DNA from: Gnetum montanum
Lineage: Eukaryota; Streptophyta; Gnetopsida; Gnetales; Gnetaceae
Assembly (NCBI GenBank): GCA_015680685.1
Contig: MNCI01003349.1
Location: forward strand, 121,566-185,565
Direction: 5' to 3'
DNA length: 64,000 nt
The notes under the pieces were generated by a model. The model searched no databases and was not told the DNA's origin. It saw only the letters and a list, made by a program, of their open reading frames with translations. This document shows positions 33,515 to 45,998 of the stretch, piece by piece. The position numbers were made by a program, and so were the translations under genes. The number at the start of each line of letters is the position of its first letter. The stretch's first letter is position 1.

Positions 33515-33879
33515 ACAAAAATATCAAAATATAATTTTTTCCAAACCTATGCAATGATGGCTAATACCTACTAACTTAAAACTCAAATAAAAGCACATGT
33601 ACTAAATTAAAAGATAATCCATAAATATAAAAACTATTAGAGAGTAATAAAATATAAAAAATTATAAAAATACTATAACATGAAAAAATTTAAAACTTAA
33701 ATAAGGAAAAAGATAATAATAAATCTTATAATATTTCAAAAGTAAAAAGGCCAATAAAAAGGACATAGCTCACAAATCTTAGTTAGTATAATAAAGGTGT
33801 AAGAAGGATACATCTATGTTAGCAAATAAAACATCAAAGGTTCAAACTACAAAAATATGAAGGGGTATGGAGTTTCTTA
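33515..33879. other. Unassigned A-rich stretch
   Basis: A-rich sequence downstream of the integrase, with no domain recognised. Confidence 0.35.
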
Positions 33880-35328
33880 GATAGTGATGTTACACACTCT
33901 CTCCATGAAAATTATTTCTCATGGAAGTTCTTAGGGTGTGCTATATAAAGATCTTTCTCCACTTTCCATGTTGCTTCTTGTACTTAATGTCTTTCCCAAA
34001 TAGACTTAACATTAGAGTCACCTTACTCAACTTTCTCTCCTTCTTTTCAATAATCTTAATTGATTGTTCATGAAACTGACATTAGGTTAAAGCTCTATAG
34101 CTTGCAAATCTATCTTATGACTAGGATCTACAACATATTTCCTCAATATGAAAACATGAAATATGTCATGAATTAACTACAACTATTAAAAAATATTTAG
34201 TTGATAGATAATATCACCAATTTTTCTCAAAATAAAAAAGAAACCAATGTAGTGAGGAGCTAACTTTCCTCTTCTACTAAATCTCATAATTTCTTTTAAA
34301 TATGAAACTTTAAGAAAAATATGTTCATCAATGCTGAATTCTAATGGTCATCTTCTATTCTTGGAATACTTGAAATATTTTTCCTGTGCTACCTACAGTC
34401 TATTATTAACCATTTCAGTTTGTTCTTTAGCTTCATTAATGATGTCTAATGTAGTCTTCTCTTTGTCCTTGATGGAATTTTAGAAACTAGGTGTATGACA
34501 GGGTCTACCATACAACATTTCATAAGATGCTATTTTAAGCTAGCCTAATATTCATTATTGTAAGCAAATTCCACTAATGGAAGAATTTTATCTCATATAT
34601 CTACATAGTATAAAGCACAACTTGAACCATATCTTCTAGAATCTATTTATCTAACCATCTATTTGTGAGTGATACATTTACCTGAGATTCAATGTTGAGC
34701 CCACACTCTTCTAAAATGATGATGAAAATATGGAAGTGAACTTAGAATCCTTTTCTAACATAATCTTATTTATAAATCCAAGCAATGTAACAATCTCTTA
34801 TAAAAACATATGAGTAACCTCATCTACATTAGCTATTGTTTTGATGGCCAAGAAGTGAGAAGATTTGGTTAAAAGGTTTATGATTACAAGAACAAAATCT
34901 TTCCAACTTCTAGTATAAGGAAAACTAGTGATAAAATACATGACAATGGTTTCTCATTTTCATAGTGGAATGGTGTGTGAATGAAGATAACCACTAGGTC
35001 TCTGATGCTTTACCTTCACCTATTGACATACCAAGCACTTAGCTAGATACTCATCCACATCTTTCTTCATACTAAACCACCAATACCACCTCTTGATTCT
35101 TTGATACATCTTATCATTTCGTAGATGCATATGATACTTTCTTAAATGATCCTTATTAAGTAGCTTATATTTGACTATAGCTAGCACATATACCATATTA
35201 TTAAATCTCAATGGACTAGAATTATCAACTAAGAATGTTGGATCTTTTGGAGAAAGGTGTACAATCTTCTTTTGATACCAAGAATTTGAAGCTTGATAAA
35301 AAGCTATCTCATCCTTAAGACTAGGCAT
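33880..35328 (-). pseudogene. Gypsy integrase with chromodomain-like tail
   Basis: The minus strand from 35328 gives the zinc-binding domain (HLRKYHMHLRNDKMYQRIKR, then WYWW and YLAKCLVCQ). The core follows as SWKDFVLVIINLLTKSSHFL, with the first catalytic Asp read as Asn, then DSKFTSIF and GRPCHTPSF. The C-terminal block reads RRPLEFSIDEHIFLKVS, IGFFFILRKIGDIIYQL, VHDIFHVFILRKYVVDPSHK, then a decayed EATWKVEKD tail. This order is that of plant chromovirus (Tekay/Del-like) integrases, which insert the cDNA. Stops and frameshifts kill it. RT is absent because a Copia-type LTR cuts the pol gene near 35335. Confidence 0.8.
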
Positions 35329-35334
35329 GATAGT

Positions 35335-36025
35335 AAGGCTATAGAGTTTTCCTAAGGATAAAAAATTTAGGAGGGTTGAATAAGTTCCTCAATTTGAACA
35401 ATCAAGACACCAAAAAATGCACTCAAAATTACATGGTATCCTAACTTGGGCACGTCCACACTTAGAGGGTATAATCCTTACATACCCCTAAACTCTTTTC
35501 CTTCAAAAATGTGGTTTAAAGGGAATCACAACCTTCATAAAGTTTGAGCTTTGTACAAGGTGTTCTTTCATAGAAACTCACACAAATCCACAAGGTTCCA
35601 ACAAGCTCAAAATGTGATTTTAAGGATCCCACAACCTTTATAATGATGTCAACTCCACATAGAGTGTTTTCTTACTGGAAACACACTCAACCCTACAAGG
35701 TCCCAATAAGCTCATTAGATGCCTTCTCATAAGAAGCACATCAATCCAACAAGGTTACAAAGAGAAAAAGAGATCAAAGAGAGAACGTAACTAAGCTTTA
35801 TAAGTTCCTTGATTTAAAGTTCTCATAATACAACTTACAATTGATAGAGAATTGAAGGATTAATTATATTACAAGATATAGACAATGATGGAATAATCAG
35901 ATGAATAGTGCTTTCTCTTTAACAAGGATTTCATATTATTTTAAATCCTTTTTCTTTTCAAATAGCCTTCAAAATTCATGCAATGGCTAGGAAATGACTA
36001 GTTAGGATGTCTTATTCAAGCTTGG
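35335..36025 (-). mobile_element. SIRE/Maximus-like Copia LTR, distal part
   Basis: Near 35380-35350 the minus strand reads ACTTATTCAACCCTCCTAAA, close to the usual 3' end of SIRE-type Copia LTRs. Upstream phrases around CGTCCACACTT are also typical of such LTRs. Its other part lies at 47523-47960 beyond E3. It is inserted in the gypsy pol gene. Confidence 0.5.
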
Positions 36026-37500
36026 TGAGACATCACCAAAAATTCATGTTGTAAATTATAACCTTCATTTTCCAAATTGAGGTAAGTTTTGATTGTAAAT
36101 GTAAGATTTGTAGTCCATGAGCTACAATATTGCATGCATTAGCTTTTTTGGGGCTAAAAAATGCCTCAAAAGTTATTATTGCCTTACTTCCCAAGTAGAG
36201 CAAGATACCTCATTACTATATTTGGGCTTGGGAAGGTTGAAAATGCCTTGGGAAAGGCCAAAAGTAGCATTTTAATGGGTTTTCATAGGGGTATAGCTTG
36301 AACTACGCTCGAACTATCTACTCTTGGGTGTAGATGGAATAGATGGAATTTTTCATTTCCAACCTAGCATAGTCACCATCAAAACCTAGCCTAGATGTGG
36401 CATTGGAATTGTTGGGATTTTCCATTTTGGAATTGGTGACATTGTCCATTTCCATTTCCATTTTCCTAGTAGTGCCAACATAGTCCTCACAAGTCTTTAG
36501 CAGTTGCAACATGGGTAGTGTAGACAACATTTTCCATGATTTTCAAAATTTTCCAACAACTTTAGCATAGTCCACCAAGGCTAGTAGAGTTGGGATGGTG
36601 TTAGCATAGTCACAAAAGTTCATTTACTATTTATAGTAAATGAATGGACTTTGGTGGATACGGTGTATACCAAACTTACTATAAATGGTAACCATGCTGA
36701 AAGTTGTAGCCATTGTAACATGCAAATTTATATCAATCTTTCAGCAATTAGGATAGTGATGTGCAAGCCTCAAAAGTAGCAATTCCATACCTATAAAACC
36801 CAAACATAATCACCTTATTCCAGTTCTAGATTTTGAAGCATTTTCCATAGCCCAAAAAAGCAATTGAGCATTTTCAAAAGCCAAGAGCCTTTTTAAAACC
36901 TGAAACACATATGAAAACATAAAATTGGTAGCTATGCTAGGCATAGAAACTCCCACATAATACCATTCCACTAAGGGTGGAACACTAATCCATGACCATG
37001 ATTTCTGATCCTAGTGGAAAGTAGTGTGGAGCTGCTAGAAACTAGAGCTGGGAAGTATTTGGATCATGGAGTTTTAAGTGCAGACCATAGGCTCTAATGG
37101 ACTATAAGCCCCTTCAAGAAACTTCTTGTGCACCTACCATAGAATTTGTACCTTTTGAACCCACCTCTTTATTTTCCAATTTTAATAAAGTCATAGTTCA
37201 TTTTTGTGTAGATTTGATTTTACATTTTTTTTTTGTGTTAATTTTCCATTTCGGATTTGCAATTTCATTTCCACTTACATTTCCATTTTCATTTAAGTTT
37301 ACATTTTCATTTCTGTTTATGTTTACATTTACATTTACATTGTCATTTTACACTTGTGTGAGTTTGTAGGTGATTTGCTAGATCATCTAGGGTGCCTTGG
37401 ATCTTGTTTTCAGAGGTCCTTGGGATTTGAGGCTAAAACTATTTTGATGCTTGGGATATTCCAGTTTCTATTCTAGAAACCAAATTTCCCAAGTTGAATA
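36026..37500 (+). repeat. E3 5' LTR
   Basis: 1475 bp, TGAGACATCACC to AAGTTGAATA (CA decayed to TA). It is homologous to 45999-47517 throughout. It contains the hairpin-forming CATTTACTATTTATAGTAAA at about 36622 and CTATAAAACC, a likely TATA box, at about 36791. T-rich pseudo-frames at 37097-37369 have no meaning. Confidence 0.85.
36792..36799 (+). promoter_or_regulatory. E3 LTR TATA box
   Basis: TATAAAAC in CCTATAAAACCCAAA. The 3' LTR has a decayed equivalent, CCTATATAATCCAAA. Confidence 0.45.
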
Positions 37501-37522
37501 GTTTTTTGGTGCTTGAAAATCC
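37501..37522 (+). other. E3 primer binding site (tRNA unknown)
   Basis: GTTTTTTGGTGCTTGAAAAT follows the LTR. E4 has GTTTTCTGGCACTAGAAGGA at the same place, which may be the less decayed form. The priming tRNA was not identified. Confidence 0.45.
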
Positions 37523-38008
37523 TTTTTCAAGTCTTTTTCCAACACCAAGTTTGCTACATTTCCAACTTTAAGAGCCAATTTCATTATTCTGTTGGTTGTT
37601 TTTGCAATGAGTTGGGTGTTTTTTCTATATTTTCACAGCAAGTCATTAGATTCCTTGGAACTAGTGTACTTTAAATCTAAAACATTTTCCATTACAAAAG
37701 CCTTATCCCATTCCAAAAGCCCTTTTTCATTTCAAGACCCATTGCGGTTGTTGGAAAAACCTCTTTTTTTCCATTTTCACCACTTAGCATAGTTGCTTGA
37801 AAATTTCCTAGTACACGGCATAGGACATGATCGTATACTATGTAGTATTTCATAGTAGTAGTTTTCCACTGTCTTTTCATTTTTGGTCAACTATGTTAGT
37901 GGATTATCCCACTTATTTTGTTTTTACTAAAAATAGTAAAAAGCCTAAAATCATCTTTTGACAATATCTATTAGCTGATCAATTGTCCTTCTCCTTAACT
38001 TGAGAAAT

Positions 38009-39560
38009 ATGGCATTCAGCCAAGATGTAGTTCATGTCTATGAATTGAAAGATCCTACGATCATAGAATGAAGATAATCACTTAGACAAAGGGGTAAAAA
38101 CTCAAATTTTTTAGTTATCAATGAGGAGTTCTACAACTTCCTCTATGCCAAGATACAAGTTGGACTCTTAACACCATGCTCTGAATCTGACACTAACCAT
38201 TAGTTCAAAATTATACATTGGGATGGGAAAGAATACATGCCATATCCTTATGACCAAATATCCCTCAATGACTTTTATGCACAGATTCTTATACAACTCA
38301 TAGAGGTTGATGAGTTAGTGAGGGAATTATCTCAAAGGATTGTCAAGAAGAGGGAGAGGAGCTTGAGGGTGAATAGGAGCTAGACGCCTTCATTGGAAGT
38401 CTTTTCTAATCTTCAGCTCCCCAAACTCCTATCCATCCTACCATGTTTCAGTCTATACCCATCATCACCACACACCAAGCACAATACATGATCCAATCCA
38501 CCTCCTTGTTCTCATTGATACCCTTTGCCACATAGCCTTACTCTGTTCACCCAGTTCCAGTAATGTTTACCTCACCATATTCCTTTGTCATTCCAACGAG
38601 ACCCTCACTGGAACCCCAAGAAACACAAGCCTCTCATACTCCTTTCGTCCCCTTTGTGCCTTAAGTTCTAGGATAAACATCCTTTTCCTTGTTTAGCCCA
38701 CCTATGACCATTGTAACCTAGCCTCTCCCTTTGATACTGTAACCTATCATGAGGCCACAAGCTTATAAAATCCATCCTCAACCATCAATACAAGCACCTT
38801 AGCCCATGGGGATGCCCCAAGGCTTAGATAAAGCCTTCAAAATGATCCAAGACCTTAATGAAGAGCTGCAAAAACTCAAGGCCAATAGAACTCAGATGGT
38901 AAAGGTTTTAGATTTTTACCAAGATAATCTAATAAGTCCTATGGTGCCTCAAATAACCTTTTCCATAGGCTTTCCAATTACAAACTTCACCAAATACAAT
39001 GGTGAAGGGGATTCTAATGCACATCTAGTCACCCTATAGTCTAAGTGCCTCTTTTTGCAAGCTTGGCCTCACATGATACTATAGATTTTTTCCATGTCTC
39101 TCAAGGATAATGCTCTAGATTGGTATCGAAGCTTGCCTAGATGTTCCATCTCTACCCTTGAGGACTTGATTAATTAATTTGTTAATTACTTCAAATACAA
39201 CTTGAAGATGGATGCCACATTGGATCTACTAATGAAGGTGAAGTAGGGGCCACTTAAATCGATCAAAAGATTCATTCAAAGGTGGAGCTTAACACTTAAC
39301 GAGATTCCAAAGCCTATTACTAAAACTCAAATCTTGGCCATCTTATAGGAAGTAGTAAATGACTTTATCAAGTTAAAGCTTTACTACCTAGAGCCTTGGG
39401 TACTAGGCTAAGCCTTCTCACAAACCAAGAACATTCAGGAGGTAGTTGAGGCTAGCAAAAACTTGGCCTACATGGCCTATACAAATTAGCATGCAAGGAG
39501 GGATATGAATAGAACCAAGCAGGAAAATACAACTGTGGTTGTAGTAACAAAAGGCTCAAA
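38009..39560 (+). pseudogene. E3 gag
   Basis: It starts MAFSQDVVHVYELKDPTIIE at 38009. The central gag domain at 38960-39470 reads FTKYNGEGDSNAHLVTL, ALDWYRSLPR, LINxFVNYFKYNLKMDATLD, PLKSIKRFIQRW and KLKLYYLEPW. About fifteen stops, mostly TAG or TAA at likely Gln codons, interrupt it. E4 carries the same gag (51067-52680), so the frame is shared by the family. Gag builds the particle in which element RNA is copied. Confidence 0.85.
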
Positions 39561-39659
39561 ACAAGGAGAGAGATGGTGATCACCATCATGCAACACATCC
39601 TAAGACTCATTGCAACCATCCACTTCCTATATCCCAAATCAACCAAGACCAAACTTTGG

Positions 39660-40586
39660 GCTGAAGGATAGGTCTAATTACACTAGGTTTCCTATGAAGC
39701 CCTTTGAGCTTCTAGAATATTTGCTTAAATAAAACCATATAAAACATAAGAAACTATTAGGAGAAGCATGGAAGAATCATGATCATCTTTGTGACATAGC
39801 TAGAGACCCAATGATATCTACTAAAGATGATCCTAAGCTACCAAAGTACTTCAAATTGGATAGGTATTGTCATTATCATCAAATGGCTAGTCATGACATT
39901 GATTTTTGTCTAGCATTAAAGCATGGCCTCTAGAAGATGTTAGACCATAGAGGGTTGGTATTGAATGAGCCCAAATCTCTAAGAGCCAACAAGAACTTCT
40001 ATACTATAGCCTCATTTACAGAAATCAAAGTCTAATTATCCTAGGAAATGGTTTGTCGTCAAAGTACCATCATAGGAATAAAACACAAAGCCTAGAGAGC
40101 CCTTCATCATACAGGTACCACCCCCTCCAACCCCTAATAAGTCTTTCATCATACATGTCCCCCCTGTAGTGGCTTCAACATCATAACGTAATCAATGAGT
40201 TGCTAATCCTCCAAAGCCTAGAAAACCATTTGTTATCTAGGTTCCTTCACCTTTAACAAGTAACCCTATAATAATCTATGATCAAAGCCCACATATAGTG
40301 GCCCATAACTTAAAGGTTAGCAAGAAATCATCATCAAAATAGTGACAAAACTAACCTATCATCAAAGCAACAACCAAGCCCACTAAAGGTAACCAATGAT
40401 AAAAGGCTTTGAACCAAGGTCCACACAAAGACTAGCTATCCTATGGACAAGGGACCCAATGCACATACATTGAAACCTAAGGCACAAAACCTAGGGAGGT
40501 TGGAGGGAGTTATATTTACTAATGCTAAAACATCACATGCCAAGGAAAAAGGTTTACTTGTAATAATGGAGCAAGCCAAATGATCA
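39660..40586 (+). pseudogene. E3 nucleocapsid-like linker
   Basis: FPMKPFELLEYLLK is followed by LPKYFKLDRYCHYHQMASHD and FCLALKHGL. This gives a CxYHQxxxHDxxxC zinc-knuckle-like block usual between gag and protease in plant Tat-type gypsy elements. A Pro/Lys-rich low-complexity stretch then leads into the protease. Stops are frequent. Confidence 0.7.
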
Positions 40587-41560
40587 TTGAAACAAAAGAA
40601 CACATCACCAAAATTTTATGACCTAGTCATAACTTCTCTTGCACATAGGGATGCACTAGATCAAGTGTTAACCTCTATCCTTGTGAGTAGAGACATGCTC
40701 ACTAGTAAAGAATCAATCCACTCTATCATTGAGCAACCTTCACTTAGAGAAAATGGGCATCAACCCATGCTTCACTTCTATGGTAGTGAAGTGAATATTA
40801 ATTCTTGAAATGGAGAGGTGCTATCCACTTCTATCCTCATTACTATACATGTTGGAAGATACAAAGTTAATTATGTTCATGTAGATGATGGGGCAACAAC
40901 TAACATGATATCATTTTCCATTGTTGAAAAAATAAATTGAATTAAGAATATCCAAGTAACCACTACCTCATCACTCAAGTCATTTAATGGCTCATGAGTA
41001 GCAATACAAGGTTCCATCTGCTAGGATTTCATAGCCAAAGAATAGTTTTCCACATTTGCCAACTTCCTAGTGATTGAAGAGAGACTTGGATTCTACATGA
41101 TCCGAGGAAGGGCATGGTTAGCTAATCTTTGTGCGGTCTCATCCCCTATACATCAAGAGATTCACTTTGCCTATGATGGAGGGGAAATTGTTATTTGTGA
41201 AGATAATGTGTTACTACCTTTGGTTAATTATGTTAGCATTGACTGATGTTCAGAGGTGGAGTTCCAAGAAAACATTATTGACACTCAAACTAGGACCACT
41301 AATAACAAAGATAATAATAATGTTAGCAACATCAAATCTATGATACGAAGTGACCAATGAAAGTGCATACAACTCACCATGATTAACAAGAAAGGTGGTG
41401 AACATAAAATTGTATCAAAAGGATTCCTTGACCTCTCAAATGTCAAACAACAAGTTCATAGTAAACACCTTATTGCTTCTTTTGTTAATGATCATTTTTT
41501 TAATTTTTCAGCATTGTATCATGCTTCATGGTTGGATTTAGCCTTATATGCTCTTTCAAG
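40587..41560 (+). pseudogene. E3 aspartic protease
   Basis: FYDLVITSLAHRDALDQVL leads to VNYVHVDDGATTNMISFSIV, with the catalytic Asp in the DDGA box at 40884-40895, and then a decayed RGRAWLANLCAV that matches the LGRPW flap motif of E4. The retroviral-type protease would cleave gag. After FLDLSNVKQQVHSKH (about 41470) coding ends; no RT, RNase H or integrase follows. Several stops make it inactive. Confidence 0.75.
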
Positions 41561-41659
41561 AGCATCCCATCCTTTCTAGACAAGTATTGATCATGGCCCA
41601 CTAGGCCTTAAACTAGCAAATATCTATAGCCTTTTTACAACTTAGTTTACATCCTTATA

Positions 41660-41805
41660 GCCTACAAAGTAATAGTTTATAACCAAAAATATGAAAAATG
41701 ATAGTTTTCAACCAACATTTATGAAGATTATAGTTTAGAACCAAAAGTACAAAACTGAAAGTTTAGAACCAAAAACATGGAAATAAAAGTTTGGAACTAA
41801 GATTT
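41660..41805 (+). repeat. 29-bp direct repeats after protease
   Basis: About five units of TAGTTTAGAACCAAAAATAT, each 28-32 bp apart. E4 has a different short array at the equivalent place. Confidence 0.65.
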
Positions 41806-42129
41806 TGGGTTTCCATGTTGAATTCCAAGCTTTAAACACAACCTAAGTCCATAAACCAAAATTCCAGAAAAATTGAATGACAACATCAAAATTAAGAAAA
41901 ATGACCATAGGAAATCATTGGTAAAAAATATTAAAAAACTTTTAATTCAATCCAAACCACTTCCAAAACCTTCTCAAAACTTCAAAAAATCCCTAGGAAG
42001 ATAGGATGTTGATGGGAAAAATTTTCCAAAGTATCATTGTTATCCATCTACACTATACACCAATCTATGGAACCTTGATACCAAAAATAGTAACTAGGTG
42101 TTGAAATTAGTAGTCATTGGGCACTGGAA

Positions 42130-43990
42130 TAGCATCAAACCTTGTCACAAATTGGATTTTTGATGACTAAACTAGGTAGAAGCATGACTACACTAGCCTA
42201 GCATATTCAAGAATGTTATAGATTATTTGCAAATCATCTAGCCTCCAATTGACATCAAACACCCATGCCATCTTTCCAAACCCTAGCCAGAGCTCTTGAC
42301 AAGCTTGAAACTTTGTCAAATTCACCAAATGAAGTCAAATACTAATAAAAACTATGATTACAATGGAGGGGGGATGTGACTACACTAGACCAATGTAGTC
42401 ACAAGGATTACCATTGGGATTGATCATAAAAATAGTGAAGAACATCAAAGCTACCATGGCATAATCTCCACACCTCCTAGGACTCTTAGTAATCATAAAC
42501 TAAAAGTAGAAGCAAAAAATTCATCATTTGCCATCTTAAAATGCATTTCCCAAGGGTGACTATGCTAGGCTAGTGTAGTCAGTGATGGTGCCCAATGTAG
42601 TCCACCTACAAATCCAAAAACAAGTTATTTCCCAATCAAACCCACTTCCCAAGAGCCTCAAAACCTAGCAAAGCTAAAAACCAAGACAAAACTTTCCATT
42701 TTCCCTATTTTTGATATTTCCCAACCCCAACTATGCTAGAGATTGCATGACTATGCTAGGCCAATGTAGTCATTGATGGTGCCCAATGTAGTCAACCTAA
42801 AATTGACAAAAAATTACCATAAATAACTCCAACCCACTTTTAGCAAACCTTGAAACCCTGCTAGAGTCAATTTTGGCCATAAAACCTAGGAGTTTCCATT
42901 ATTTCAATCCCATAGATGCTGGAATTGGTATGACTATACTAGGCCAACGTAGTCATGAGTATAACCTAATGTAGTCCACTTAGAAAATGCCAAAATATGC
43001 TAGAAATAGCCAAGGTTAACTTCCAAAAATACCTAGAACCTTGCCAGAGCACCTTGAGATCTTGTAACCTTGGGAAATGAGCAAAAATCCATCATTTTCA
43101 TCCCAAACCTCTCAACTATGCTAGGAATTACATACCTATGCTAGGCCAGCGTAGTCAAGTAGTATGTGGCCATTACAAGACCCAAGCAATCATCAAAATT
43201 AACAATTTTGATACTAAAACCCTAGTTAGAAACACTAGTGACCTTGGGAGTCCATAAGCATGGTCGATTGGGTAAGGAAACTTACAAAAAATCATTTCCC
43301 ATGCATGACTACATTGGGGAGGTCTATGACTGCCCAACTTAGCCATAGTAGGAACCCATTTTATGGCAACATTAATTACTAGTATACCACTCAGAATGGT
43401 TCAAAACTAACTTAGAAAGCCTAGAACCCTATTCCACCCCATTCAATTGCAATTCCACTCTTTTTCAATCATGAAAATATCAAATTTCCCATGACTATGT
43501 TGGCACCATGCATGACTATGCTCACCCAATGTAATAAAATGGGAAATGCAATAAAACCCACTTTCATTGTTCAAATTCAACCTCCAAACATCCAAGTCAG
43601 TTCTCCAATGATCCTACATTCACCTAGGAAGCTAGTAGAGTCCTAATCCCAACCCCGAAACCCCATGAATTCATTTTTTCTATGTGACTATGCTGGGCCT
43701 ACCATGACTACGTTGGTCCAATATAGTCACCAATGGAAGCACGATTTTCAAGCTTCTAGGAGGTGAAAATAGTGTAAAAACTTGCTAATCCTTGATACCC
43801 ACCCCTTGTGCCAGTTGTCTAGATCATCAGGAGCCCGTAAGTGATCATACTGAGCATGGGAAACTACCCATCAATGTTGAATATGCTAGGGAATGCATGA
43901 CTATGCTAGCCTAGTGTAGTCACAAGAAAAAATGTCAATTTTGCCTTAAAAATAGCTCTAGAATGATCCCTCAAGTGCCCAAACTCCTTT
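42130..43990 (+). repeat. ~189-bp tandem array in E3
   Basis: The inverted-repeat-like motif ATGACTATGCTAGGCCAATG, continuing TAGTCA, recurs. Anchor positions are near 42206, 42391, 42571, 42761, 42943, 43147, 43334, 43527, 43719 and 43911, a mean spacing of about 189 bp. Between anchors the units are A/C-rich and strongly diverged. Coding frames are absent. It ends with CATGGTCTGCTAAGGCC at about 44010, a junction shared with E4. Confidence 0.8.
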
Positions 43991-45984
43991 AGCAACCATG
44001 TAGCCTTATACCATGGTCTGCTAAGGCCTAAAACTAACAAAATCTAACCTTGTTTTACCAATATTGATCAATTTTTATCACATGTATTTTGTTTTAATGG
44101 AATTGACCTTGTTTCATGATGTTTTGACTTGTTTTGGTCTTGTTATGCATTATTGACCATGATTACGATCAGTTGACCCTATTTAGTTTCATCATATCTT
44201 TAATTTCATCATATCCACATTATTTTCTTTAATATAGACTTTGTTAACCCTTGTTTAGCCTTTGATTGGTGTTAAGTGATGGGGTTTGACCATCTTTGAC
44301 CATCATTTGACACCATGTAACACTGACTTGCCAAGGCCTTAAACTGGCAACATGGCTTGCTAAGGCATAAAATTGGCAAAATTGTAACCATAATTGGCCA
44401 TATTTGATCTTATACTACCCTTGGTGACCTCTATTAACCATGTTTTGACCTATTTTGGGCATCAATTTAATTTTTTTCAATCCACTTTGTCTTTATTATT
44501 AGAGTATTTTGCATTGTTTTAACATTATTCAACCATTATATCACACATGTGTTACTTGATGTGCTTATGTTGTCATGTAGGAATGAGCTAGGAGAATGGT
44601 CTTAAAGCCTAAAATAAACCTCTCTCATGATGTTGTTAGATCAAAGTGACCTTACTTACCCAAATCTTAAGCTTGAAACCATTCTACTATACAACCATAA
44701 CATCTTGAAGTGGCCTGATGACCATTGAGCTTGAAGTTAAATGCATCATGGAGGGTCCCTTAGTTGAAATTCTCATCTAGACCATGCTGGTGGGAAGAAA
44801 GCACTCAAAACCAAGTTTCTCACTAGAAATTAAGCTTGCTCATGACATCATCAAACCCTTGTAATGCAACATTAAAGCCATTACAGAGCCTTGATTACAT
44901 CTAATGCTCACATGTTTGCTTGTAGTATTGTTTACCCTTGTTGATAGGCTACAATGAATGACTGATGTTGATGATTTTGATGGTCTACAACAAGCAAGCT
45001 TTCATGCTCTTTCTCTCTCTATTTGGCATAATGAATGAACTGCAAGATTTGTAACATCTAATGCACATTACATAGATCCCTTTATGTTGTGACAATGGTG
45101 ACCCATTGTGACTTGGTTTGCTGGTTATCTAGTATGGCCTTATGCATTGTATTGTAACAACATGACTTCTTTGTGTGGTTTTCTTGTTCTATTGGAGTTG
45201 TACTTGTAGGATGAAGCTTGAAATCATCATGGAGGTGAAACTTGCTATAGTAGTAAGTCATCATGTGACCTTGATGCACAAGATTTGGTGAGTTTTTCTT
45301 GCCATATCAAGAGTGCTTGTCTCACATCATTATCATTACCATCCCTTGAGCCCAACCCCATAGCCTGATCATAACCTTCCTTACCCTTGAGTAACAATGA
45401 TGACCTTTGTTTGACACTTATGCATTATGGCCATTTAACATCTCCTTCTTCATGCTCCACCATCAAGTTTGTTGAATGTAATACATCTCATTCAATTGGA
45501 AAACAAAATCAAAATTGGCCTTGGTAATAAAACCTAATGAAGGTTTTTCTCCAACAAAAAAAATTACCAAGAAGACGAATGACTAATGAAGCATAAAAAG
45601 GCAAACCGATGGCTTCAAAAATGCAAAGGAAGAAGCCCAATGGCCAATGAAACCTTGGAACACAGTGTTGGTTTCTCAAACACATTGACGTGTGACTAAC
45701 ACTTCAAAAGATGAAGCACCAAGACCACATTGATTGATTAACATATCATTGCCATGAATGTAATGATGATGTCAACATTTTGAATTCATTATTAGCCTCC
45801 ATAACTATTTCCCTATAGCAAATGATTGACATTATCATAATCTTATTCCATCATCATGAAAATCACTCTTTAGATTGGTTTGACACTATTTAATCAAGCT
45901 TTGAGAGGGAATGTTGGTGATGGATCTACAGTGGTGTTTTGTATTCTTTTTTAATGTCTTTTGGGTGAATCATCAAAACATCAA
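43991..45984 (+). other. E3 3' non-coding region
   Basis: TTGACC-rich sequence, with a partial repeat of GGCTTGCTAAGGCATAAA near 44350, then unstructured DNA to the 3' polypurine tract. No protein was recognised. Confidence 0.5.
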
Positions 45985-45998
45985 CAAAGAGGGACCAA
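45985..45998 (+). other. E3 polypurine tract
   Basis: CAAAGAGGGACCAA, directly before the 3' LTR start TGAAACACC. Confidence 0.65.

Noticed and set aside
37097-37369. Phe-rich 90-codon frame
   Set aside because: It lies in the E3 LTR in a TTTCCATTT simple-sequence tract.
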